From NCBI GenBank assembly GCA_002238945.1, contig MPNI01000002.1, forward strand, positions 1 to 64,000: DNA of 64,000 bases, given 5' to 3'. Shown in pieces: positions 47,170 to 54,368 of the stretch; the first letter of the stretch is position 1; every line of letters begins with the position of its first letter. The position numbers and the translations under genes were made by a program. The notes beneath the pieces are model-generated. The model did not search any database, was not told the DNA's origin, and saw nothing but the letters and a program-made list of their open reading frames with translations. The stretch comes from Proteobacteria bacterium bin106. GTDB lineage: Bacteria > Bdellovibrionota_B > Oligoflexia > Oligoflexales > Bin106.

Positions 47170-47298
47170 AAAACCAGATATCTTTGTCACTACCAGCAGC
47201 CTACATAACGAGATGGTCGAAGTACTCTGCATCTGATGATGATTCACTGGCATCCATCATCAGTGCCTTCTGCTGTCTGTCAGATTTCCGAACCATTA

Positions 47299-48426
47299 TT
47301 AATCACTGCTTTGCAGCAAACATCCGTGCTCTCTAGTAGTGTGGTGCATTGTTGCGGAGCAACTCTCATACTGACCAATAACCTGCTGAATAAACCTCTT
47401 TTCACCTACTGTTAACACATCTTTCATCCTGTCATCAACTGTCTCCAAAATATTAACAAATAAAGCAGGAATACCAAATGTACCGTAGCCACCATCAGGT
47501 AGCGAGTAGGATTTTTGGAGTATCTCTTCTGTACCTCTAGTTCTAGTAATAATATGAGTATCAGCATCAGCATCATTAAGTACTTGATTAATCTGATCTT
47601 CACTGCTAGAGCCTGAGACAGTAGCAGCAGCTAAAAGTGCACCCGTTGCCATAACACCGGTAGTCATAATAAGCATTGCAAAAAACACTTCAGGACCACC
47701 AAATATGCGACCTGCCGACTGCTCATTTATGAGCTTTTCTAACGTCTCGCTTGCACTATGCAACTTTGCCAACACTTTATATTCCTCATTTATTAGGTTT
47801 TTCCCAGCTTCTATTGTCTTATAAAGCATATCTAATGGAGTAATATAGTATCCCAAAAGATCTTTTTCTACGTCTCGCAGACTACCTGCAAGTCTGCTTT
47901 GAATCATTTTTAATATCTCGACCAAACTACTCGCAATCAAAAGAATATCTTCTTTATTATATTCACCTTTCTCCACAAGTTCTTTTACAACATCTTTATC
48001 AAATAACCTGAACCCAAATTCTGAATTATTGAAAGATTTTACTTGCTTCAGAACTCCTGGAACAACATTCGTATAATTCGTATATTGTGTTTCTTGTTTT
48101 AAAAAGAAAGAATGCAGAGCACTATAAAGCACTACCATACCTACAAAATTGATGCTGTCTTCTTTTTGCTCAGCTTTTTCGAGTGGAAATACACGAGTTG
48201 TCATGCCAAAGACGGCATATTTTTTATCCAGTTGCGACTGCAACTGATCTTGGCTGAGGCTGAGATGCGACAGACTTTTTTTATCTGCACTTTGTACACT
48301 TTCACTTTGTACACTTTCACTTTGTACACCTTGACTTTTTGCACCAGCATCGTCCTCAGAACAACTTACGACAGCTAAAAGCAGTAATAAAGAAACACCA
48401 AGGCTTATTATTTTTAATCGTATCAT
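47299..48426 (-). CDS. Lipoprotein of duplicated lipoprotein/peptide module (copy A)
   Basis: Lipobox AVVSC (about residue 22) after a clear signal peptide. A 15-bp repeat gives the linker QSESVQSESVQSADK. The folded part is paralogous to the gene at 50097: FGMTTRVFPLEKAEQKEDSI, FVGMVVLYSAL, GEYNKEDILLIASSLVEIL, KMIQSRLAGSL, then LIMTTGVMATGALLAAATVS (a hydrophobic segment) and DDRMKDVLTVGEKRFI. It is 375 residues against 324 in copy B; copy A has extra Cys near its end (SCSATMHH). Divergently placed 498 bases from a tiny secreted peptide gene, an arrangement also found in copy B. No known family recognised. Confidence 0.72.
   Translation of the reverse strand: MIRLKIISLGVSLLLLLAVVSCSEDDAGAKSQGVQSESVQSESVQSADKKSLSHLSLSQDQLQSQLDKKYAVFGMTTRVFPLEKAEQKEDSINFVGMVVLYSALHSFFLKQETQYTNYTNVVPGVLKQVKSFNNSEFGFRLFDKDVVKELVEKGEYNKEDILLIASSLVEILKMIQSRLAGSLRDVEKDLLGYYITPLDMLYKTIEAGKNLINEEYKVLAKLHSASETLEKLINEQSAGRIFGGPEVFFAMLIMTTGVMATGALLAAATVSGSSSEDQINQVLNDADADTHIITRTRGTEEILQKSYSLPDGGYGTFGIPALFVNILETVDDRMKDVLTVGEKRFIQQVIGQYESCSATMHHTTREHGCLLQSSD
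48291..48330. repeat. 15-bp tandem repeat in the copy A lipoprotein
   Basis: TTTGTACACTTTCAC repeated (about 2.7 copies), encoding the VQSES units after the lipidated Cys. Confidence 0.85.
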
Positions 48427-48924
48427 ATCAAAAGTCCTTCATTAAATTGTATCAACAGCCTACATAGCTATATCATTGGAGTACTCTATACCACAAAAAA
48501 ACAAACTCGTAAATACCTATCACATACCTGTTACTTGCTGCATACCTAGATTTACCTGAAACAGCGTTCATCATCTCATAAGTAAATGTTTTCTCTCCGC
48601 ACGTAATACAATTTTTTCATTCCGCTGCCATATTCTGGTATCTGAAATTTTGCAAAAAATCACATCACCCATCCCTAAGCCCCTAACTACATAAGCTACT
48701 CTCAGCTTTTTTTGTTCTTTTAAGGCTAGCAAACATGCCCATATTACTGCTAAGTGATTAATATCTTTATTTTTTCTTTGTAATATTGGTTTTCTATGAT
48801 ACATTTGTCGACATGCGTGCTATGATCCTGGTCTTGCTGACAAGATCGGTGGACTTCGCAAACACTACTAACGACACTACTAACGACACTACTAACGACA
48901 CTACTAACGAAAGGAGACTTTGTT
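48427..48924. other. Divergent promoter region of module A
   Basis: 498 bases between the lipoprotein and peptide starts. The part next to the lipoprotein (about 48430-48570) resembles 51075-51230 in module B (for example TTGCATACCTAGATnT), so the upstream region was duplicated too. A 77-codon minus frame (48571-48804) is unconvincing. The last 48 bases are the 12-bp repeat. Confidence 0.5.
48863..48910. repeat. 12-bp tandem repeat x4 abutting the peptide ribosome-binding site
   Basis: Four perfect CACTACTAACGA units ending immediately before AAGGAG of peptide gene A. Not found upstream of peptide gene B. Confidence 0.93.
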
Positions 48925-49089
48925 ATGAAAACCGTCTTGATGAAAACAATTTTTCTTCTGCTAACACTTTCGCTTATGAGTACCTATAGCTATGGGACTG
49001 TAGCTCCTGATCTAGAGGACGCCGTTTCTTTTGGCGGTGATACTTGTGAGTACTTCCCCCAACCTATTGGGGTTGCTTGTCTAGTCTAA
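48925..49089 (+). CDS. Small secreted two-Cys peptide, copy A (54 aa)
   Basis: Short gene with AAGGAG 8-9 bases before the ATG. Signal peptide MKTVLMKTIFLLLTLSLMST (about 23 residues, ending YSYG), a variable stretch, then GGDTCEYFPQPIGVACLV, holding two Cys separated by ten residues. Copy B (51517) aligns without gaps over all 54 residues with 39 identities by my count, concentrated in the signal and the C-terminal 18 residues. A hairpin terminator follows. The exported, probably disulfide-bonded peptide could be a signal, a bacteriocin-like effector or a ligand of the adjacent lipoprotein; none is proven. Confidence 0.75.
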   Translation: MKTVLMKTIFLLLTLSLMSTYSYGTVAPDLEDAVSFGGDTCEYFPQPIGVACLV

Positions 49090-49096
49090 CCTCTAA

Positions 49097-49151
49097 GCAA
49101 CTGACAGGAGCAGTAAATCCTTCACTAACCTGTCAGTTGCTTCTTGCTTTT
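49097..49151 (+). terminator. Terminator of peptide gene A
   Basis: Perfect 12-bp stem GCAACTGACAGG/CCTGTCAGTTGC (49097-49140) with a 20-base loop, followed by TTCTTGCTTTT. The same hairpin is kept after peptide gene B. Confidence 0.8.
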
Positions 49152-49489
49152 GGCCCCTACCTCCCTTTGCAAACCTGCTGTCACATAATATCTTCCATGC
49201 AATGATAAGCTTATAGCACATCTATATGCACCAAATTTTGGACTCAATTCTAAACCAAGATCAAAAGCTGTGTCTTGTTTTTGGGGATATTCACACAAGA
49301 ATTTCATTTTTGATGAGAAACGTTGAGAGGGTTTAGATGGTGGTTGACGCAAAGGTGAAGTAGTGGATTTTGTAGTCCCATTTTTGTAAAAATGTGGTCC
49401 CGATATTGAGATTTTTGATGTCCCAATTTAGGTAGGGGATTAACCTGTAAATGGGTGGTGGCATAAATTGAAAACAGACACCTTGAAGC

Positions 49490-49665
49490 AGCCTTAATAA
49501 AAGGATCTCATAAGTGGAAGCGCAAAGTGCCAACAAACAACTGTCTTCTTCTAGAGGTGTAAGAGGTATTTATCACATTCAAACTGTCAATTCTATACAC
49601 AGTCATTTCAAAGAATTTCTGGCCCCTGACAAAGATGTAGCTAAGTATGAGGTAATTATATAGCT
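49490..49665 (+). pseudogene. ISXO2/IS1595-type transposase remnant
   Basis: A readable fragment gives HKWKRKVPT and then RGVRGIYHIQTVNSIHSHFK. This matches the C-terminal part of IS1595-family transposases, where the family reads RGxYHIQNVNSYHSxLK. It breaks off at a TAG soon after DVAKYEVII. Frame changes and the missing N-terminus show that it is a relic. Confidence 0.65.
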
Positions 49666-50096
49666 CTCTTTGAGTGGTCTTAGAAGGCTGCCACAGAATG
49701 TGCAAAAACATTTAAAGCACGTATCATCTCCACATATTTAAACATAAGATCAAACCAGATGGCCCTTAGAGAAATTAAAAAGGGCTCTTTTTTCAATACT
49801 CGTATTGGTCACATTTATAATCGATATTCAATATGTATTGCTATTTTTACACCGCTTGAGTGGAAACATTTTATTACATACTAAACTATCATATAATAGC
49901 TTCTGGAATTCTCATAAATAACAAACTTTAAGTTATTTTTTAAAAAATTAACTTAAGCCAAAATCCGATCATTCCATATCACGACTTAATCACAACAGAG
50001 CCTTATTTCTATATATACTCTTATCTTGAAAGATACTTTATGCTATAACAGCAATATATTAAGCTGTTTTATTTGGCACTTTTTCATTCAATAATC

Positions 50097-51071
50097 TCAA
50101 ACATCTTGGCATTCTGTCACAGACTCTTCTAGCTCTTTACAATAATCCTTAAAGATTTCCTCATACTGATCAACAACCGTACTAACAAACGTCTTTTCGC
50201 CTGCTGTTAGCACATCTTTCATTCTGTCAGGCACTGACCCCAACATTCCCAAAAACATCATAGCTTTAGAAAATGCTACTTCTACCAATACCTTTTCTGG
50301 AGTTGTTGCATCAGGACCATCAAATACTTTAGAATCTGAGACCGAAACAGCAGCTACGAGTGCACCCGCTGCCATTAAGCTAGTATTCGCCATAAGTGTG
50401 GCAAAGAAAAACTCGCTAGGATCATTGGAGTTATCTTGTGGCTCATCTTCTGTGAACTTTGCACCTATCACATCTAACTGAACCTTACGTGTCACCGCTT
50501 TATATTTCTCCCCCTCTAGATCTATCTCCTCTCCAGCTTCTATTGCTTTATAAAACTCCTCTAATGAGGTAATGTTAGATGTCAAACGTTTACTTTCTGC
50601 ACTTGCCAGACTAGCTGAAAGTCTGTTTTGAATCATCTTTAATACCGCAATCAAACCATTAGCGAGCAAAAGAATATCTTCTTTATCGTACTTACCTTCC
50701 TTCAAAGGGACTCGTAAACCTGACTCATTAAAAAACTCGAGCAGAAAATCTGCATTAGAAGATTGTATTTGCTTCAGCACTTTTGGAATAAAGTTCTTAG
50801 ATCCTGCCTCTTCTAATAATTTAGAAACCATGCCACTATAAAGCAGCACCATACCTATAAAATAGATGCTGTCTTCTTTTTGCTCAGATTCTTCCAGTGG
50901 AAATTCATAAGTGGTCATACCAGAGAAGGCAAATGCTTTCTCTAGCTGCAACTGATCTTGACTCTTAGCACCTTCACTTCCAACACTGGTTTCTTCAGAA
51001 CAGCTTATCAAAGCAGCTAAAACCAGTAATAAACACATACCAATACCAAAACTTATCTTACATCGCTTCAT
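50097..51071 (-). CDS. Lipoprotein of duplicated lipoprotein/peptide module (copy B)
   Basis: Lipobox ALISC (about residue 24). Paralogue of the gene at 47299, with matching blocks FSGMTTYEFPLEESEQKEDS, FIGMVLLYSGM, GKYDKEDILLLANGLIAVL, KMIQNRLSASL, FYKAIEAGE, then LMANTSLMAAGALVAAVSVS and PDRMKDVLTAGEKTFVSTVV. It lacks the VQSES linker repeat and the C-terminal extension of copy A. C-terminal Cys residues (KDYCKEL and TECQDV) may pair. Divergent from peptide gene B, 445 bases away. Confidence 0.72.
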   Translation of the reverse strand: MKRCKISFGIGMCLLLVLAALISCSEETSVGSEGAKSQDQLQLEKAFAFSGMTTYEFPLEESEQKEDSIYFIGMVLLYSGMVSKLLEEAGSKNFIPKVLKQIQSSNADFLLEFFNESGLRVPLKEGKYDKEDILLLANGLIAVLKMIQNRLSASLASAESKRLTSNITSLEEFYKAIEAGEEIDLEGEKYKAVTRKVQLDVIGAKFTEDEPQDNSNDPSEFFFATLMANTSLMAAGALVAAVSVSDSKVFDGPDATTPEKVLVEVAFSKAMMFLGMLGSVPDRMKDVLTAGEKTFVSTVVDQYEEIFKDYCKELEESVTECQDV

Positions 51072-51516
51072 AACAAAAACGCCTCAAAAAATTTTATCAG
51101 CAACTTACTTAGCTGCACTATTGGAACACTCTCTAGCTAAAAAAATCTACAAACTCAAAAGCACCTACCGCATCCCTATTACTTATTGCATACCTAGATA
51201 TGCAAGCCTGAAACAACTTTGAATCAGATTCTAAAGAAGGGTAAATATCATCAAAATCATTCATGATCTTAGAGATACATTTCTTCTTCCCTCACATGTA
51301 CACACTTCCCTGTTCTAGCAGATATCGACTTCAACACCTAAAACATAAAGAAAGGTTGTACCTGAAAAAAGTAGCAGTTTTTATATTTACATTCAAAATA
51401 ACTATGTTATACACGTCACAAGATGTGTGTTTTGGTCTTGCTAAAGGTCTTACTAAAAAAGCCAACGAATTTCACAGAAAACCAAGAAACAACACCACTT
51501 AAAAGAAAAGCGTGCT
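51072..51516. other. Divergent promoter region of module B
   Basis: 445 bases equivalent to 48427-48924, with patches of similarity. A TTTTGGTCTTGCTAAAGG segment near 51431 resembles TCCTGGTCTTGCTGACAAG near 48826 upstream of peptide A, suggesting a shared upstream element. Confidence 0.45.
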
Positions 51517-51696
51517 ATGAAAACAATCCTGATGAAAACAATTATCCTTTTGCTAACACTTTCTCTTATGAGCACCTATAGTTATAGTGCTGTAGCTCAT
51601 AACGAAATAGAATCCAATTTTTTAGGTGGTGATCCTTGTGAGTACTTCCTCCAACCAATTGGTGTTGCTTGTCTAGTCTCACCTCTAAGCAACTGA
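51517..51696 (+). CDS. Small secreted two-Cys peptide, copy B (59 aa)
   Basis: Paralogue of the 48925 gene. Signal MKTILMKTIILLLTLSLMST ending YSYS; mature C-terminus GGDPCEYFLQPIGVACLV plus SPLSN, because the TAA that ends copy A reads TCA here. The middle (AVAHNEIESNFL) is almost unrelated to copy A, while the flanks are nearly identical. The stop codon lies inside the first arm of the terminator hairpin. The ribosome-binding site is weaker (AAAAGAAAAG). Confidence 0.72.
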   Translation: MKTILMKTIILLLTLSLMSTYSYSAVAHNEIESNFLGGDPCEYFLQPIGVACLVSPLSN

Positions 51697-51743
51697 CAGG
51701 AGCAGTAACTCCTTCACTAACCTGTCAGTTGCTTCTTGCTTTT
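51689..51743 (+). terminator. Terminator of peptide gene B
   Basis: The same 12-bp stem as at 49097 (GCAACTGACAGG/CCTGTCAGTTGC, 51689-51732), overlapping the peptide stop codon, then TTCTTGCTTTT. Confidence 0.8.
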
Positions 51744-51836
51744 AGCCTCTCCCCTTGCGAGCCTGCTGTTAGATAAAATCTTTAATGCAACAGTGAGCTA
51801 ATGGCACCTCGTATACCCGCCAGATTTTTAGTGTAC

Positions 51837-51899
51837 TGATGGCTCTTGGTATGCTGATGGCTCTTGGTATGCTGATGGCTCTTGGTATGCTGATGGCTC
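51837..51899. repeat. 18-bp tandem repeat x3.5
   Basis: TGATGGCTCTTGGTATGC three times plus a partial copy. Confidence 0.92.
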
Positions 51900-51933
51900 C
51901 TTTCCCTTTCCCCGCAACTCAATTTCATATATA

Positions 51934-51964
51934 TGATCTTTACCACAGGACAAGGATCATCATT
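51934..51964. repeat. Dispersed 31-bp element, copy 2
   Basis: Differs from 20309-20339 at a single position (CACAGG for CACAGA). It lies about 45 bases from the end of the IS3 open reading frame. Confidence 0.75.
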
Positions 51965-52009
51965 ACACTAATGTATCGGCAACCTTTCTTCAAGCTTAAA
52001 TTCACTACT

Positions 52010-53004
52010 TCAATATGATATATTACTTACTTCGGGATGGGCCAGCTCTTTGGCGTCCTTAGCCCCTTGTTCCACCCGACTATCAAGAGGGTGGGGTTTT
52101 TGACCACTAACTTTCTTTGAGGAGTAGTGAGATTCTCCGTATTGAAACGGAGTTTGATAGCCAAGGGAAGAATGGAGTCTCTGGCGGTTGTACCACACTT
52201 CAATATACTTAAATAAGTGGGCTTGCATCTCCTCTTGACAGTCAATTTTATGCCTGTATATATGTTCTTTTTTGAGTGTGCTAAAGAAACTTTCCACATA
52301 AGCATTATCATAGCAATTACCTCGACGACTCATGCTTGGGAGGATCTGATGTGCATCTAAAAAGTCTTTGTATGCCTTGCTTGCATATTGACTTCCTCGA
52401 TCTGAATGAAAGATTATCTTGACATTGTTTATGGGGGTGGTGGGAGTTTTATGTAATGCATTGCTTGTAGCATTGAGCACTAAAGAAGTCTCTAAGTTCT
52501 TTGCTAGAGACCACCCTAAGACCTCACGAGTAAAGATATCTAACACCACAGCAAGGTAGATATGTTGGCCATTAGACAGCTTTAAATACGTGATATCACC
52601 GGCTAAAACCTCTCTTGGCGATTGAGGATAACTGTTTGGATTTTCTACCTCAAATCTCCTCTCAGCAACAGCAGAGTTATGATCTGAGTCAGTTGTAACA
52701 ATCCTCCTTCTTTTTTTCTTACGGTTCGCATTAACCCCATCTCTTCCATATATTTAGCCACAGTGTTCTTACAAACTGACTTCTCGGAAGTTCTAAGGGC
52801 ATGGAAGATCCTGGGAGATCCATAGGTACCATTTGATTGATCAAACAGGCGCTTAATCTCTGCCTTGATACTATCTTTACGGCTTGGTAGACCTTTGCTT
52901 TGATCGAGTTTCCACTTGTAGAAGCTTGAAGGTGAAACGTCGAAGTGTAGGCATAAAGCTTTAAATGAATGCTTCTCGTTATTGTTTTTTGTCATGTTAA
53001 TCAT
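52010..53004 (-). pseudogene. IS3 transposase OrfB, frameshifted
   Basis: DDE integrase-type OrfB in two frames. The N-terminal part (from 53004) has the HTH_21-like SIKAEIKRLFDQSNGTYGSP region. After VRKK the frame is lost at a run of seven A (T run at 52711-52717 on the plus strand). A -1 shift restores RRRIVTTDSDHNSAVAERRF and then the core: LDIFTREVLGWSL, IFHSDRGSQYASKAY (second Asp), RRGNCYDNAYVESFFSTLKK (Glu) and YNRQRLHSSLGYQTPFQY. It overlaps orfA by ATGA. Either it is inactivated by a homopolymer indel, or slippage at the A run still yields full protein. Confidence 0.8.
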
Positions 53005-53321
53005 TTCATACCTGCGAGGTGGCTTTGCGATAAAATCGCTGCAGTTTTTCTTAGCGTAGAAGCTACATTGTTGAGTATGCTTACTTCTTTCTTAAGGGCA
53101 CGATTTTCTTTAAGAAGCTCAGCATAGCTGCGAGTCTCTCCACTCGTAGGGGATTTGATGTCAAGGTATATACGTCTCCAGCTATATAAACAGGATGCAG
53201 AAACACCCAGCTTCTCTGCAGCAGTTTTGACTCCATGCTCCTCACTTAAGTTGACAGCATCACGCTTAAACTCTTCATTGTAAGAATCTCCTCTCTTCAT
53301 ATCGACCTCCATAATAAACAA
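53001..53321 (-). CDS. IS3 OrfA (helix-turn-helix)
   Basis: 106-residue OrfA: EFKRDAVNLSEEHGVKTAAE-type HTH, then SCLYSWRRIY and a leucine-zipper helix (YAELLKENRALKKEVSILNN). AGGTCGATATG precedes the coding start. Ends by overlapping OrfB at ATGA, so translation of OrfB would be coupled here rather than by the usual A/B frameshift. Confidence 0.88.
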   Translation of the reverse strand: MFIMEVDMKRGDSYNEEFKRDAVNLSEEHGVKTAAEKLGVSASCLYSWRRIYLDIKSPTSGETRSYAELLKENRALKKEVSILNNVASTLRKTAAILSQSHLAGMK

Positions 53322-53348
53322 ACACTATCTTACTTAGCCGATTTTATC

Positions 53349-54368
53349 TTAATGATTCTGATTCAAAGCTTCAATGAGTCTTGACACGAATCTTTTCACA
53401 TATCCTCCTACTACTTTACGTCTTTCATAGTTAACACTCCAACTATTCGTAGAAGAAATAAAACGAAGTGGTACTCCAGTCCTCATACCTACAAGCTTCG
53501 TTATATCTGCTTCTGAAAATTTACTAAAATTATTATAGTAGCCAGCTACAAGGCTCAATATTTTAGTTTCTTCCACACTAAACATTACAGAATGTTGGTG
53601 TTTGTCTATACCAGATTTATATAAATAAAACATTAAGTTTAAATCAGAATATACAGGATAATGACTTTTCAATATAGCAGCTAAAGGACCATCGGCTCTC
53701 AGAGAGGAACCAAAAAGGCTAAGAGTTCCTAATCTATGACCATCTCTTTGAGTTTTAGAAAATTCTATAACTCTTCGGAGGTCAATATCAGGCACGGAAG
53801 AATTAGAAGAAATAGGCACACTTCTTGAACCATTTGGACCTTTAAACCAAACAAATATTTTTGCATAATCATAATGGTTTTGACATTCTGAGCGATCATC
53901 CATACCAAAGAAACGAAAATGACCATGACTATCATTGGCGTATTGAGAAAACACGACAGAAGAGCCTCTATTATTATTATCATACTTAATACAGGTCTTT
54001 TTTTTGCTTTTTACTGAGCTATTATCAACAACAGACCCTACTAAAGAAGAGCTTACAGAGTACTTCGGAGGTGATGGCACATCATCACCTTTATTATTAG
54101 TATCATTAGATATATCAAACAAAAAATCATCTATGCCTTTAGCTAACTCTTCATTTTCCTGTGAAACAGTCAAAGGTGCACTGTCCTGTGAAATAGCAGA
54201 AGGGGCAAGAGATGAACTTTCCCTAGTTTGTGTTGACACATCAGTGCAACCAAACGAAAATGCAGGCAGAAACATAAACAAAGCCAAAGAAAAATTGATA
54301 TGCCTTGATATGCCTTGATATGCCTTGATATTAACCACCTTTTCATTAAATAATGATCTTATATTCAT
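53349..54368 (-). CDS. Lipoprotein with a 10-bp repeat in its signal region
   Basis: 339 codons. Hydrophobic signal INFSLALFMFLPAFSFGC with the lipidation Cys at about residue 41. A Ser/Asn/Asp-rich stretch runs to about 120, then a folded region (DSHGHFRFFGMDDRSECQNH; AKIFVWFKGPNGSRSVPI; SHYPVYSDLNLMFYLYKSG). The n-region is encoded by a 10-bp tandem repeat (AYQGISRHIN), whose copy number sets the reading frame. ATG 54368 has AGGA at 6-base spacing. Family unknown. Directly upstream of the IS3 element on the same strand. Confidence 0.65.
   Translation of the reverse strand: MNIRSLFNEKVVNIKAYQGISRHINFSLALFMFLPAFSFGCTDVSTQTRESSSLAPSAISQDSAPLTVSQENEELAKGIDDFLFDISNDTNNKGDDVPSPPKYSVSSSLVGSVVDNSSVKSKKKTCIKYDNNNRGSSVVFSQYANDSHGHFRFFGMDDRSECQNHYDYAKIFVWFKGPNGSRSVPISSNSSVPDIDLRRVIEFSKTQRDGHRLGTLSLFGSSLRADGPLAAILKSHYPVYSDLNLMFYLYKSGIDKHQHSVMFSVEETKILSLVAGYYNNFSKFSEADITKLVGMRTGVPLRFISSTNSWSVNYERRKVVGGYVKRFVSRLIEALNQNH
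54295..54334. repeat. 10-bp tandem repeat x3.5 inside a coding start
   Basis: TTGATATGCC units, perfect, between the start codon and the hydrophobic core of the lipoprotein signal. Ten is not a multiple of three. Confidence 0.92.

Larger units (their letters stand above)
49090..50096. other. Region between modules A and B with IS remnant
   Basis: Contains the peptide A terminator, a tail that is still similar to module B up to about 49220, and an ISXO2-type transposase remnant around 49490-49665. The rest shows no gene. Confidence 0.5.
51697..52009. other. Intergenic stretch with repeats
   Basis: Tail of module B (to about 51810), an 18-bp x3.5 tandem repeat (51837-51899) and the second copy of the 31-bp dispersed element (51934-51964). 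No gene. Confidence 0.6.
52010..53330 (-). mobile_element. IS3-family insertion sequence (coding part)
   Basis: orfA and orfB of an IS3-type element on the minus strand. I could not identify the terminal inverted repeats or target duplication with confidence, so the limits given cover the coding part plus a few bases. Confidence 0.8.

Noticed and set aside
48571-48804. 77-codon minus-strand frame between the lipoprotein and peptide of module A.
   Set aside because: No start signal and no equivalent in module B. Could be a fragment of an old transposase, but I cannot support that.
48786-48989. 67-codon plus frame over the 12-bp repeat.
   Set aside because: It competes with the better supported peptide frame at 48925, which has a signal peptide and a paralogue.
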